DNA of 64,000 nt from positions 1 to 64,000 of the forward strand of contig CAVXSI010000012.1 of assembly GCA_963764365.1 (NCBI GenBank), written 5' to 3'. The DNA is from VRUE01 sp963764365 (lineage in GTDB: Bacteria > Actinomycetota > Thermoleophilia > Solirubrobacterales > 70-9). Every line of letters begins with the position of its first letter. Position 1 is the stretch's first letter. Below are positions 51,902 through 60,254 of this stretch, piece by piece. Both the position numbers and the translations under genes were made by a program. Below the pieces are notes generated by a model that did no database searches, was not told the origin of the DNA, and saw nothing but the letters and a program-made list of their open reading frames with translations.

Positions 51902-52702
51902 ATGGAGGCAAAAGCAGCAGTCCACAAGTCGGGGAGCCAGCGAGCCGAAGAGGCCTACGAGGCGCTTGCTCCGGTCTACGACGATTTCACCGCGCACCAC
52001 GACTACGGGTTGTGGCTGGGGGAACTCCTCCCCCAGCTCCGCCGGCACGGGTTGAGCGAGCACCGCCTGCTCGATGTCGCCTGCGGGACCGGGAAGAGCT
52101 TCCTGCCGCTGCTCGAGCAGGGCTGGGAGGTGACGGCATGCGACATCTCGCCGTCGATGCTCGAGCTGGCGCGGGGGAAGGCCGGGGACGCGGTGGAGTT
52201 CGCCGTCGCCGACATGCGCTCGCTGCCGGTGTTCGGGGAGTTCGACCTCGTCTGGTGCCTGGACGACGCGGTCAACTACCTGCTCAGCGTCGAGGAACTG
52301 GGCGAAGCGCTGAGCGCGATGCGGGCCAACCTGGCCCCCGACGGGCTGCTGCTCTTCGACGTCAACACCCTCAACGCCTACCGCTCCTTCTTCGCCGAAA
52401 CCGAGTTCGTCGAACGCGGCGGCCGCAAACTGATCTGGAACGGCCAGGCGCCCCTGGACGCCCAGCCGGGAGGGATCTACGAGTCCCACTTCGAAGCGGA
52501 GCTGCCGGGCGGCGGCGAGTCCGACGTCCAGAGGCACGTCCACCGCCAGCGCCACTTCCCGGAAGACGTCGTGCGGGCGACGATCGCCGCCTCCGGCCTG
52601 GAGTGCCTCGATGTCTTCGGCCACGGCTACGACGCGATCCTCAAGCAGCCGGTCGAGGAACTCGTCCACACGAAGATGGTCTACATCGCGCGCCGGGCCT
52701 GA
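51902..52702 (+). CDS. Class I SAM-dependent methyltransferase
   Basis: A 266-residue methyltransferase of the Rossmann type. Motif I is LLDVACGTGKSF (SAM glycine loop), the acidic motif II position is in TACDISPSML, and ADMRSLPVFGEFDLVWC follows. It resembles ubiquinone/menaquinone-type and small-molecule methyltransferases; the acceptor is unknown. ATG at 51902 is preferred; GTG at 51842 would add 20 residues lacking similarity. A divergent sigma factor lies 95 bp away. Confidence 0.88.
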   Translation: MEAKAAVHKSGSQRAEEAYEALAPVYDDFTAHHDYGLWLGELLPQLRRHGLSEHRLLDVACGTGKSFLPLLEQGWEVTACDISPSMLELARGKAGDAVEFAVADMRSLPVFGEFDLVWCLDDAVNYLLSVEELGEALSAMRANLAPDGLLLFDVNTLNAYRSFFAETEFVERGGRKLIWNGQAPLDAQPGGIYESHFEAELPGGGESDVQRHVHRQRHFPEDVVRATIAASGLECLDVFGHGYDAILKQPVEELVHTKMVYIARRA

Positions 52703-52819
52703 ACCGCACAGGCCCTGCCGCCTTGGCCGGCGCGGCGCCGGCGACGCTCTACGGGAACGGCTGGCGGCGACCATCCTCGACGCATTGCCGGCACCAAGCG
52801 CAACCAACCAGACCCAACG

Positions 52820-52838
52820 TGTAGACTGGTTATCTACA
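52820..52838. promoter_or_regulatory. Palindrome abutting the antitoxin start codon
   Basis: TGTAGA (52820-52825) and TCTACA (52833-52838) with a 7-nt centre run up to the ATG of the antitoxin gene. This suits autorepression by the antitoxin, as known for MazE-like proteins, but the binding is inferred. Confidence 0.45.
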
Positions 52839-53095
52839 TGGCAGCTACCGACACCACCACGATCCGAGTTCCGACTGAAACCCGCGATCGCCTGAATGTC
52901 CTCGCCGCTCGGCGCGGCGAGTCTGCTGGCGAGGTGGTCGTGAAGCTTGTCAGCGCCGCCGACGAGGAGGCGCTGCTGACCGAGGTCGAGGCCGAATTCG
53001 AGCGCCTGGCCAGCGACCCCGGGGCACTTGCCGCCTATCGCGCCGAGAGCGCCGAGATCGAAGGGGCCTTCGACGCCCCCACCCCCGAGTGGTAA
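52838..53095 (+). CDS. Ribbon-helix-helix-type antitoxin
   Basis: An 85-residue acidic protein. Its N-terminal TTTIRVPTETRDRLNVLAARRGESAGEVVVKLV matches an Arc/MetJ-like ribbon-helix-helix DNA-binding domain. The acidic C-terminal half (ALLTEVEAEFERLASDP...FDAPTPEW) would wrap the toxin. It overlaps the PemK/MazF gene by 7 bp, the usual toxin-antitoxin arrangement. ATG at 52838. Confidence 0.82.
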   Translation: MAATDTTTIRVPTETRDRLNVLAARRGESAGEVVVKLVSAADEEALLTEVEAEFERLASDPGALAAYRAESAEIEGAFDAPTPEW

Positions 53096-53433
53096 GCGCA
53101 CGCCCCCAGCAGGGCGAGGTCTACTGGGCCGACCCCGACCCCACCCGTGGCAGCGAGCGGGCGAAGCCTCGGCCCTTTGCCATCGTTTCCGTCGACCAAC
53201 TGAACCGCGCCGGCGTCAGCCTCTCCCTCGCCGTCCCACTCACCCGCACCGATTTCAGCAACCCGCTGCACGTTGCGGTTCCCGCATCGGAGGCCGGACT
53301 GAAAGAGCGCGGCTTCGCGATGCCCGAGCAACTACGCGCCATCTCCCACGAGCGCCTCAGCCGTCGACTTGGCACCCTCCGGCCGAAAACATTGGACGAG
53401 CTGCTCAAGCGCTGTCGGATATTGCTGCGGTAG
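53089..53433 (+). CDS. PemK/MazF-family mRNA interferase toxin
   Basis: A 114-residue toxin: QQGEVYWADPDPTRGSERAKPRPFAIVS is the hallmark MazF opening (GEVYWADxDPTxGSE), followed by VPLTRT and the C-terminal RRLGTLRPKTLDELLKRCRILL. Members cut single-stranded RNA at short sequences. GTG at 53089 overlaps the antitoxin stop. The locus ends 38 bp before tRNA-Asp. Confidence 0.92.
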   Translation: MVSARPQQGEVYWADPDPTRGSERAKPRPFAIVSVDQLNRAGVSLSLAVPLTRTDFSNPLHVAVPASEAGLKERGFAMPEQLRAISHERLSRRLGTLRPKTLDELLKRCRILLR

Positions 53434-53471
53434 CCCCGCAGAATCAGGCTTGGGACAGCCACTTCAACGAG

Positions 53472-53545
<74 letters not shown>

Positions 53546-53581
53546 TTGTGGGCTGGACTTCTGCCCGGGGCGGGGATTATC

Positions 53582-54619
53582 TCAGGGTCGCTGGACTTTG
53601 AGCTTGAAGCCCTCGCCGGTGGGGCGGGTGGAGCGGAGCTGGAGGCGGAGGCGGTCCTGGCCGCAGACCGTGAAGTTGAGGCGGTGGCGGAAACTGAGGT
53701 TGCGCTGGGTGCTGCGGAGGACGCGGCCCGCGGGGCCGAGGAGGCTGAGGCGGTAGCGGCGCCGGACATGGGTGGGGAGCAGGCTGACCTCGCCGTCCAG
53801 CGGTGTGGGCAGGGCCCTGACGACGGCGCCGTTCTGGCGGGGCGGGACGCGGCCGGCGAGGAGGAAGGTCGAGCGGCCGAGCCACGGTTCGAGGGTGTCT
53901 TCGCGGATCGCCTGGAAGGCCGCCGCGTCGGGCTTCAGCGCCGCCAGGTACCGCCATCCGATCTGCGCTTCCGGGAAGCGCAGGCGGGCGAAGGACTCGG
54001 CGAAGGCCTCGCCCGGATCGCGGAAGTAGTGCACGCCCTCGTTGCCGGGAAAGACGGTGCCCGCCCGGACACGCCGGCAGACGCTCTCCTGGGTCGCCCA
54101 GCGCGGCGTGCCCCAGTCGATCGCTGCCGGAAACGGCGCCGGACTGCGCCGGTGGTTGGCGACATGGTGCCCGTACTCGTGCGCGAGGACGAATTCGCGG
54201 CTCGCTCCGTCGGACGCCGGCGTCGCGTTGCCGTTGAGCACGATCTTGTTCTCGCTCGGGTAGTAGCAGGCGCCGGCGCCGTAGCCGCAGTCGTATTCGA
54301 TCTGGTAGGGCGTGTCGAGTTGCACCGTCAGCAGTTCCATCTCGGCACCGTGGATCAGGGTGCCGAGGAAATCGGCGATCGCCTGCGGTTCGGCCGCGTC
54401 ACAGCTTGCTTCGCACGCCGCGGTGACCGAGATCGCCACCGTGGTCCCGCTGCCGTCATCGATCGGATAGCGGCTGGCCGAGGCGCTCGCCGAGATCCGC
54501 GCCGCCGCCGCGTCCGGCCGGCCGAAAATCACGTCGCGCCGCATTCCCGCCGCCGCCGGAGCGGCAAGGAGAAGGACCATGGCCATGCCCGCAAGCGCCC
54601 CCGCCGGGCGCTTGCTCAA
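53582..54619 (-). CDS. Putative secreted zinc metalloprotease (HExxH)
   Basis: A 345-residue protein with an N-terminal signal peptide (residues 1-25, AMVLLLAAPAAA) and a zincin motif HEYGHH at 147-152 within REFVLAHEYGHHVANH. A downstream EAFAESFA may supply the third ligand (Glu). Paired Cys near 69-73 and 111-118 suggest disulfides. The last 90 residues look beta-rich, like a PPC-type domain (LNFTVCGQDRLRLQLRS). No exact family is recognised. A GCAAGCGCC/GGCGCTTGC hairpin (54592-54616) lies over its first codons. Confidence 0.78.
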   Translation of the reverse strand: MSKRPAGALAGMAMVLLLAAPAAAGMRRDVIFGRPDAAAARISASASASRYPIDDGSGTTVAISVTAACEASCDAAEPQAIADFLGTLIHGAEMELLTVQLDTPYQIEYDCGYGAGACYYPSENKIVLNGNATPASDGASREFVLAHEYGHHVANHRRSPAPFPAAIDWGTPRWATQESVCRRVRAGTVFPGNEGVHYFRDPGEAFAESFARLRFPEAQIGWRYLAALKPDAAAFQAIREDTLEPWLGRSTFLLAGRVPPRQNGAVVRALPTPLDGEVSLLPTHVRRRYRLSLLGPAGRVLRSTQRNLSFRHRLNFTVCGQDRLRLQLRSTRPTGEGFKLKVQRP

Positions 54620-54941
54620 GGGGCCGGCCCCGGCTCTATCTCACGGGCCGCCGGTGAGGCGGCGAAAGGGGGGCGGCGCGGCGGATTCGCGCGGCTCGAC
54701 GCCGCGCCGTCCCCTCGCTTCGATCGATGACCCGCCCAGCCCGGGCGCACCGGATCGAAGATCTGCAAGTTCCAGTCCCCTGCAGGTGAGGCGGCGTTGC
54801 GAATATGTGCGATCGGCCCCATTTCCTCTTGCTCGCTTCGACTGTCAAAACGCTAGCTCGGCCGGCGCCGGCTGTGGGATACGCCGTCCTCCACTTCTGT
54901 ACCGAGTTTGGATGCCGACGTCTGACCGGTGACATTCGGGC
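54620..54941. other. Intergenic region without convincing gene
   Basis: It lies between the divergent metalloprotease and the alpha D element. It holds one strong hairpin (GGGGGGCGGCGCGGCG at 54668-54683 with CGCCGCGCCGTCCCC at 54700-54714). Open frames here have no recognisable family, and none is supported by a ribosome site. Confidence 0.5.
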
Positions 54942-55119
54942 ACGCGGCTGGTGCCGTGTCGGGTGACGTTTGCCCGGTTCTGGCGCAGGCATCGCCGTGA
55001 CCGGCGAGGACGCAGGCCCGAAGGCGTGGCGGCGCCACGTCGAGCGGCCGAGGACGCCGCCAGGCGCGGCGAGGGCAAGCCAGAGAGCGAACGTTGCCTG
55101 ACACGGCACTGGCACGCGT
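54942..55119 (+). ncRNA. Alpha-family palindromic element, copy D
   Basis: Arms of 29-30 nt (54942-54970 with 55090-55119) pair throughout on the + strand if four G-U pairs and one bulge are allowed; on the minus strand these would be A-C mismatches. The core is GCGAGGACGCAGGC, hairpin CGTGGCGGCGCCACG, CCGAGGACGCCGCCAGGCGC. It ends 19 bp before the deacetylase ATG, in its probable leader. Confidence 0.62.
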
Positions 55120-55138
55120 ACGGGCGCGGCGGTCGAAT

Positions 55139-56341
55139 ATGTTGCAGCGGAGCGCTCTGATTTCCCGAACTCACAAGATCCTCTTCACTGGCGTCGCCGT
55201 CTGCGCCTGCCTGCTGCAGGTCGGAGTCGTCACCGCGGCCGGCGCCGGCGCGGCATCCCAGGGCGACCTGCAGCGCGCCGGTCTCTCCCAGGCCGGGCAA
55301 GATCTGATCTTCACCGTCCGCACCGCCTCCCCCGTCCCCCTGGCGCAGCTCGACCCGCTGCCCGCCGCCGGCGGCGCCGGCTCGCCCCACCTCTGCCTGG
55401 TGCTGAGCCGCGGCGGAAGCGCCGGCCGGCGCCAGATCTGCCTCGGCGGCAAACGCGGCGCCCACCGCCACGCCGGGCTCGAGCTGCTCAACGGAGCGGG
55501 CAGGATCACCGCCAAGTCGACGATCGCCGCCCGCCTGAAGCGGGCCGGCCCGCACAAGCTGGCGCTGACGCTGCGCCCGGAAGCGGCCGGCCTGGCGCCG
55601 CACCGCTACCGCTGGCAGGTGCTGGAGAGCCGCGGCGGCTGCGCCGCGGGCGGCTGCCAGGCGAGCCTGCCCGCCCGGGGAACGCGCCCCTACCGGCTGC
55701 GCCCCGTGCGGCCGGTCGGCTGCGCCGGCGGGGGTCCGCGGGAGATCTTCAACGGCCCCCGCGGCAGCAGGGCGGTCGCCCTCACCTTCGACGACGGGCC
55801 GAGCGAATACACCGAAGGCTTCCTCGACGTGCTGCGCCGCGAGCACGTCCACGGCACCTTCTTCGAGGTCGGGCAGGAGATGGCCGGCCGCGAAGGCACG
55901 ATGCGCCGCATCCTGCGCGAAGGCAACGAGATCGGCGACCACACGATGAACCACGTCGAATACCCGGGCTACGCACAGATCGCGGGGGCGGCCGGCCGCA
56001 TCGACGCCTCCACTCACTTCAAGCCCTGCCTGTTCCGCCCGCCCGGGGGCGCCGTCGACTCCTCGGTCATCGCCACCGCGGGCGGGCTGGGGATGGAGAC
56101 GATCCTCTGGGACGTCGACCCGACCGACTGGGCGACCCCGGGCGCCGCCGCCGTCTACAGCCGCGTCGTCGGCGCCGCCCAGCCCGGCTCGATCGTCCTC
56201 ATGCACGACGGCGGCGGCGACCGCAGCGGCACCCTGGCGGCGCTGCCGAGGATCATCGACACCCTGCGCGGCCGCGGCTACCGCTTCGACACGGTCAGCC
56301 GGCTGCTCGGCCAGCGGCTGCTCTACCAGCCCTACGGGTGA
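55139..56341 (+). CDS. Exported polysaccharide deacetylase (NodB domain)
   Basis: A 400-residue protein: an N-terminal hydrophobic signal or anchor (about residues 15-38), a beta-rich region of unknown fold to residue 200, then a NodB/CE4 domain. Motifs are LTFDDGPS (catalytic base and metal Asp), GDHTMNH (metal His pair), FRPPGG, DVDPTDW and LMHDGGGDRSGT. It would deacetylate cell-wall or extracellular GlcNAc polymers. ATG at 55139 is chosen; an ATG-like start 45 bp earlier lies in the alpha D arm. A strong hairpin follows the stop. Confidence 0.9.
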   Translation: MLQRSALISRTHKILFTGVAVCACLLQVGVVTAAGAGAASQGDLQRAGLSQAGQDLIFTVRTASPVPLAQLDPLPAAGGAGSPHLCLVLSRGGSAGRRQICLGGKRGAHRHAGLELLNGAGRITAKSTIAARLKRAGPHKLALTLRPEAAGLAPHRYRWQVLESRGGCAAGGCQASLPARGTRPYRLRPVRPVGCAGGGPREIFNGPRGSRAVALTFDDGPSEYTEGFLDVLRREHVHGTFFEVGQEMAGREGTMRRILREGNEIGDHTMNHVEYPGYAQIAGAAGRIDASTHFKPCLFRPPGGAVDSSVIATAGGLGMETILWDVDPTDWATPGAAAVYSRVVGAAQPGSIVLMHDGGGDRSGTLAALPRIIDTLRGRGYRFDTVSRLLGQRLLYQPYG

Positions 56342-56388
56342 GCGCGGTAGACATTTGTGCCGGTATGCGGTTCAAATGTCTACCGCGC
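56342..56388. terminator. Perfect 16-bp hairpin after the deacetylase gene
   Basis: GCGCGGTAGACATTTG (56342-56357) and CAAATGTCTACCGCGC (56373-56388) with a 15-nt loop begin at the stop codon. No T-run follows, as is usual in high-GC genomes, so terminator function is probable, not certain. Confidence 0.6.
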
Positions 56389-56500
56389 GCCGCGCGAGAA
56401 CGAGGGGCCGGCTCGCCGGGGCGATCGATACCTAGATGCGGGCGACGGTGACGATCGACGTGCCGACGCCGGTGGCGAAACCGGCATACTCGGGTCGACG

Positions 56501-57247
56501 ATGATCGTCGAGCGAACCGAGAACCCGATGTGGCTGTCGAACGCCTACCTCGTCGCCGACGAGCCGGGCGGCAAGGGGGTGCTGATCGACGGCAACGACG
56601 AGCTGGGCCCGCTGCTGGAGCGCGCCGAGCGCGACCGGATCGACGTCACCCACGTCCTCGTCACCCACCCCCACGGCGACCACGTCGCCGGCCTGGCCGA
56701 GGCGGTGGAGCGGCTCGGCGGGCCGCCGGTCGTCGCCCACCCGGACGCCGCGGCCGAGCTCGAGCTCGAGGTCGCCGAGCCGATCGAGGACGGCGGCAGG
56801 CTTGCCACCGGGGGGCTCAAGATCGAGGCGATCCTCACCCCCGGCCACGCCGCCGGCCACCTCGCCTATCTGGTCAACGGCAGCGATGTCTTCACCGCCG
56901 ACGTCCTCTTCAAGGGCACGGTCGGGGGGACGATGGCGCCCGGGGGCAGCGGCTTCGCCGACATGCAGGCCTCGGTGATGAAGCTGATGACGCTGCCGCC
57001 GCAGACCGCCGTCCACCCCGGCCACCGCGAGCCGACGACGATCGGCGCCGAGTTCGAGGGCAACCCGTTCGTGCGGGTCTGGCGGGGGCTCGAGGAGGTC
57101 GGCGACGAGCAGTGCACGGTCTGGGACCGGCCGGCGACGCTGAAGCTGTGGGCGCCCGACTACGACGGTGGCAACAAGGCCTGGATCGTCTTCGGCGACG
57201 ACGGCCTCGAGGCGATCGTCGGCGGCTCCCAGGTCGTCCGCGGCTAG
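56501..57247 (+). CDS. MBL-fold metallo-hydrolase
   Basis: A 248-residue metallo-beta-lactamase-fold protein. HPHGDH at residues 56-61 is the metal motif, followed by TPGHAAGH, the bridging Asp in FTADVLF, and VHPGHREPT supplying the last His. It resembles glyoxalase II-type hydrolases; the substrate is unknown. The C-terminal 60 residues (GGLEEVGDEQCTVWDRPATL-like, ending GSQVVRG) are extra to the core. ATG at 56501; the frame is open upstream but without similarity. Confidence 0.88.
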   Translation: MIVERTENPMWLSNAYLVADEPGGKGVLIDGNDELGPLLERAERDRIDVTHVLVTHPHGDHVAGLAEAVERLGGPPVVAHPDAAAELELEVAEPIEDGGRLATGGLKIEAILTPGHAAGHLAYLVNGSDVFTADVLFKGTVGGTMAPGGSGFADMQASVMKLMTLPPQTAVHPGHREPTTIGAEFEGNPFVRVWRGLEEVGDEQCTVWDRPATLKLWAPDYDGGNKAWIVFGDDGLEAIVGGSQVVRG

Positions 57248-57253
57248 CGTCCC

Positions 57254-57306
57254 GGGGACGTGCCGGTGATTCGCCGCCCTATAGGGGGGACAACTACCGG
57301 CACGTC
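57254..57306 (+). repeat. Epsilon-family hairpin, copy 2
   Basis: GACGTGCCGGT (57257-57267) pairs with ACCGGCACGTC (57296-57306); the inner CCGCCCTATAGGGGGG forms a second stem. It follows the MBL gene stop and aligns with the hairpin at 43763-43817. Confidence 0.55.
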
Positions 57307-57346
57307 TGTGTGTGAGCGCTTTGGTGCATACATCGGCAGCGGACGT

Positions 57347-57370
57347 ATGTGCGATTGGCCAAACGCACAT
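57347..57370. promoter_or_regulatory. Palindrome upstream of the FtsH-like gene
   Basis: ATGTGCG (57347-57353) and CGCACAT (57364-57370) enclose a TTGGCCAA-containing centre, 38 bp before the ATG at 57408. It could be an operator or a leader hairpin. Confidence 0.35.
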
Positions 57371-57407
57371 TTGTCTACAGACTGCGTCGGGACCGCGGGG
57401 TGGTCCC

Positions 57408-58955
57408 ATGCATCTGATCCTGGCCCTCCAGGCGAGCGAAATCAAGGAATTCTTCTTCGACTGGTACCCGGTCTTCGGGGTCTTCTTCATGCTCTGCCTG
57501 CTGCTCGTCTTCGTGACGCTGCTGCGCAGCACGGTCGGCTCGACCAAACCGGAGACGGTCAAGGCGAGCAAGACCAAGCCGGTGCTATGGGAGGAGGTGC
57601 AGGGCGTCGACGCCGCCAAGGACGAGCTGCTCGACGTCGCCGAGTGGCTGCGTGACCCCGACCGCTTCGCCGCGCTCGGCGCCCAGCCGCCGCGCGGGGT
57701 GCTGCTGTTCGGCCCGCCCGGGACCGGCAAGACGATGCTGGCGCGGGCGGTCGCCGCCCAGGCCGGGGTCGACTTCTTCTCCGCCTCGGGGTCGAGCTTC
57801 GTCGAGATGTTCGTCGGCCGCGGCGCGGCGCGGATCCGCCGCCTGTTCAAGGAGGCGCGCAAGGCGGGGCGGGCGGTGATCTTCATCGACGAGCTCGACG
57901 CGGTCGGCGGCGCCCGCAGCAGCGGCGGCGGCGACGGCGGCTCGAGCGAGCGTGAGCAGGCGCTGAACCAGCTGCTGGTCGAGCTCGATGGCTTCGAGCG
58001 CGACCCGGGGACGGTGATCGTGATCGCCGCCTCGAACTACGTCGACAAGCTCGACAAAGCGCTGCTGCGGCCGGGGCGCTTCGACCGCCAGGTGCTGGTC
58101 GCGCCGCCCGACCGCGACGGCCGCGAGGCGATCCTCCGCGCCCACGCCAAGGGCAAGCCGCTCGGCCCCGACCTCGATCTGACCGATGTCGCCCGCAAGA
58201 CGACCGGGATGACCGGCGCCCAGCTCGCCAACGCGCTGAACGAGGCGGCGATCATCGCCGGGCGGGCGGGCCGCGGCGCGATGGCCCGCGAGGATCTCGA
58301 CGAGGCGCTGTTGCGACAGTCGGTCGGCTCCCAGCAGGCGCGGCGGCTGAGCGGGAAGGAGCGGCGGATCGTCGCCTACCACGAGGCCGGGCACGCGCTC
58401 TGCCGCCACCTGCTCGGGCTCGACCCGCCGGAGATCCTCAGCATCGTCCCGCGCGGGCCGGCGCTCGGCTTCGTCGGCCACTCGCCGCAGGAGGACACCT
58501 ACATGAAGTCGCGCGAGGAACTGCTTGACGAGCTGGTCACCCTGCTGGGCGGCCGCGCCGCCGAGGAAGAGGTGTTCGACGCGTCCTACTCCGGCGCCGG
58601 CGACGACCTCGCCCGGGTGCACATGGTCTGCAAGCAGATGGTCGCCGAGTTCGGGATGGGGGTGCCGCTGGACGCCGACGGGGCGCCGCCGATCGCCCTG
58701 CCGACCGGCGACTACGCGCTCTCCGACCGCACCCGCCGCGATGTCGACGTGGCGGCGATGACGCTGGCCCGCGAGGCGTTCCGCCGCGCCCGGGCACTGC
58801 TCGCCGGCAATCGCGAGTGCCTCGACGACCTGGCGGCCAACGCCCTGGAGCGCGAGACGCTGACCCGCGAGAACCTCGACGAGATCTTCGCCGCGCACGG
58901 GCTGCACGAGCGGATCGAGGCCACGCCCGGCGCCCACCCCGCCAGCGCTCCCTGA
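57408..58955 (+). CDS. FtsH-like membrane AAA+ zinc metalloprotease
   Basis: A 515-residue protein. It has one clear membrane segment (FGVFFMLCLLLVFVTLL, about residues 23-40), then the AAA+ domain with Walker A GPPGTGKT at 102-109, Walker B VIFIDELDAVG and the arginine-finger region RPGRFDRQV, and the protease domain with zinc motif HEAGH near 326. FtsH degrades membrane and short-lived proteins. Typical FtsH has two membrane segments flanking an outer domain and about 610-650 residues; this one lacks that domain and has a shorter C-terminus, so it is probably a paralogue of the housekeeping FtsH. ATG at 57408. Confidence 0.9.
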   Translation: MHLILALQASEIKEFFFDWYPVFGVFFMLCLLLVFVTLLRSTVGSTKPETVKASKTKPVLWEEVQGVDAAKDELLDVAEWLRDPDRFAALGAQPPRGVLLFGPPGTGKTMLARAVAAQAGVDFFSASGSSFVEMFVGRGAARIRRLFKEARKAGRAVIFIDELDAVGGARSSGGGDGGSSEREQALNQLLVELDGFERDPGTVIVIAASNYVDKLDKALLRPGRFDRQVLVAPPDRDGREAILRAHAKGKPLGPDLDLTDVARKTTGMTGAQLANALNEAAIIAGRAGRGAMAREDLDEALLRQSVGSQQARRLSGKERRIVAYHEAGHALCRHLLGLDPPEILSIVPRGPALGFVGHSPQEDTYMKSREELLDELVTLLGGRAAEEEVFDASYSGAGDDLARVHMVCKQMVAEFGMGVPLDADGAPPIALPTGDYALSDRTRRDVDVAAMTLAREAFRRARALLAGNRECLDDLAANALERETLTRENLDEIFAAHGLHERIEATPGAHPASAP

Positions 58956-59025
58956 CCGCCCACATGAGGCTCCCCTGTTCCTCTGCCCCTGTAGGCGATG
59001 GAGAAGAACAGCGGAAGCGGTTGTC

Positions 59026-59310
59026 GTGAGCAAGGGCCCCGCGGCTCGCTGGTGGTCGATGCGCCCGGCGCAGAACCGCAAGCCGGCGACCTACCGCTGC
59101 CCGCTCTGCGGCAACCACCTGCCGGCGCTCAGCGAGCACGTGCTGATCGCGCCCGAAGGCGACATGGAGCGCCGCCGCCACGCCCACACCGCCTGCGTCC
59201 TGGCCGCGCGCAAGGCCGGGCGGCTGCCGAGCGAGGAAGACTGGCGCCGCACCCAGCCGCGGCCGCCCTCGCTCTGGGCGCGCCTGCGCGCGAGGTTGTC
59301 GCGGCGATGA
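59026..59310 (+). CDS. Small putative zinc-ribbon protein
   Basis: A 94-residue basic protein with CPLCGNHLPAL, then HTAC near residues 54-57, a possible one-site zinc ribbon (CxxC...HxxC), and an arginine-rich tail. No family is recognised. GTG at 59026. It lies downstream of the FtsH-like gene on the same strand and just before tRNA-Val. Confidence 0.6.
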   Translation: MSKGPAARWWSMRPAQNRKPATYRCPLCGNHLPALSEHVLIAPEGDMERRRHAHTACVLAARKAGRLPSEEDWRRTQPRPPSLWARLRARLSRR

Positions 59311-59349
59311 TGCCCGGTGACGATCACCGCCTTCAGCTCTCTGCGGCGA

Positions 59350-59422
59350 TGGGCGGTACTGGGCTCGAACCAGTGACCTCCTGCTTGTAAGGCAGGTGCT
59401 CTCCCAGCTGAGCTAACCGCCC
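59350..59422 (-). tRNA. tRNA-Val (UAC)
   Basis: The 73-nt cloverleaf on the minus strand has acceptor GGGCGGT with ACCGCCC, discriminator A, anticodon loop CTTACAA (anticodon TAC) and T-loop GGTTCGAGCC. CCA is not encoded. Confidence 0.95.
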
Positions 59423-59471
59423 GGGAGTCTCGATTATGGCGCGCAGGCCTCCGGGTGGCGAGGTTGCGAGA

Positions 59472-59813
59472 ATGCCCGGCATGGACAACGCGATTCTCTG
59501 GCGCGTGGCGGTGGTGCAGTTCCTCGCGGTGCTCGTGCTGGCGCTCGTGCTCGCGATCATCTTCTCGCACGGCTTCTTCGCCAGCTGGGGCTGGCTGGTC
59601 GGCCCGCTTGCCTGGATGGGCTGCGCCTGGCTGACCGCGGAGGTCGTCGGCCTCCCCCTCGCGCCGGTGCTGCTGCGCGCGGTCGGCACCGGAGTCGTCA
59701 GCGCCCTCTTCGTGCTCGTCGGCCTGCACTGGCTCGGCGCCCTGGTCGCGATCGGCCTCTTCGCGGTGCTCTGCGCGCGATTGCCGCGGCCGTTCGCCGG
59801 CGACCTGCGCTGA
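59472..59813 (+). CDS. Small multi-pass membrane protein of unknown function
   Basis: A 113-residue, highly hydrophobic protein with three or four membrane segments (WRVAVVQFLAVLVLALVLAII; GWLVGPLAWMGCAWLTAEVV; GVVSALFVLVGLHWLGALVAI). No family is recognised. ATG at 59472 or 59481 are both possible starts. It is convergent with the coiled-coil gene across a hairpin. Confidence 0.6.
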   Translation: MPGMDNAILWRVAVVQFLAVLVLALVLAIIFSHGFFASWGWLVGPLAWMGCAWLTAEVVGLPLAPVLLRAVGTGVVSALFVLVGLHWLGALVAIGLFAVLCARLPRPFAGDLR

Positions 59814-59823
59814 GCGGCGCTCA

Positions 59824-59853
59824 TGTCAAGGGGAATTCTCATTCCCCTTGACA
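59824..59853. terminator. Perfect 13-bp hairpin between convergent genes
   Basis: TGTCAAGGGGAAT and ATTCCCCTTGACA with loop TCTC lie between the convergent stops at 59813 and 59855, well suited to two-way termination. Confidence 0.7.
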
Positions 59854-59854
59854 G

Positions 59855-60166
59855 CTACAGCTGGGTCGCGATCAGGCCGATCAGCGCGACGATCACGAGC
59901 ACACTGCTCTGCAGCATCAGGCGTTGCATCGCTTCGAAACGGGCATCTATCTTGTCGAACCTGGCGTCCACCCTGTCGAACTGGTCGTCCACCTTCTCGA
60001 ACTGGGCGTCCACCCTGTCGAAGCCGGCCTTCATCTCACCCCGCAGATCGCGGATCTCGTCGTCGACCTTGTCGAAGCGCCGATCCACCGCGTCGAAGCG
60101 GTGGTCGGCGCGCTTGGCGAAGTCGTCCAGCCGGTCGTCAGTCCAACTTTCTCGCATCGTCTCCAT
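59855..60166 (-). CDS. Small coiled-coil membrane protein, paralogue of 5916-6185
   Basis: A 103-residue protein: RESWTDDRLDDFAKRADHRFDAVDRRFDKVDDEI, then heptad-like repeats FDRVDAQFEKVDDQFDRVDARFDKIDARF, one C-terminal membrane segment and the end ATQL. It matches the gene 54 kb away at both ends and has about two more repeat units. ATG at 60166 is used; ATG at 60157 has the better ribosome site (GGAGACG). The function is unknown. It lies close to toxin-antitoxin debris. Confidence 0.7.
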   Translation of the reverse strand: METMRESWTDDRLDDFAKRADHRFDAVDRRFDKVDDEIRDLRGEMKAGFDRVDAQFEKVDDQFDRVDARFDKIDARFEAMQRLMLQSSVLVIVALIGLIATQL

Positions 60167-60254
60167 TCTTGCATGCTCGCAGACAGAAACGCGCGCGTGG
60201 TGCGCAGATTCGAAATTGTCGGCAACGCCAATGTCAAAGAACAGCGGCGGCGAA

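Noticed and set aside
54616..54822. Small minus-strand open frame with PAGDWNLQIFD, reminiscent of a P-domain fragment
   Set aside because: Too short, no ribosome site, and most of it lies in low-complexity GC-rich sequence.
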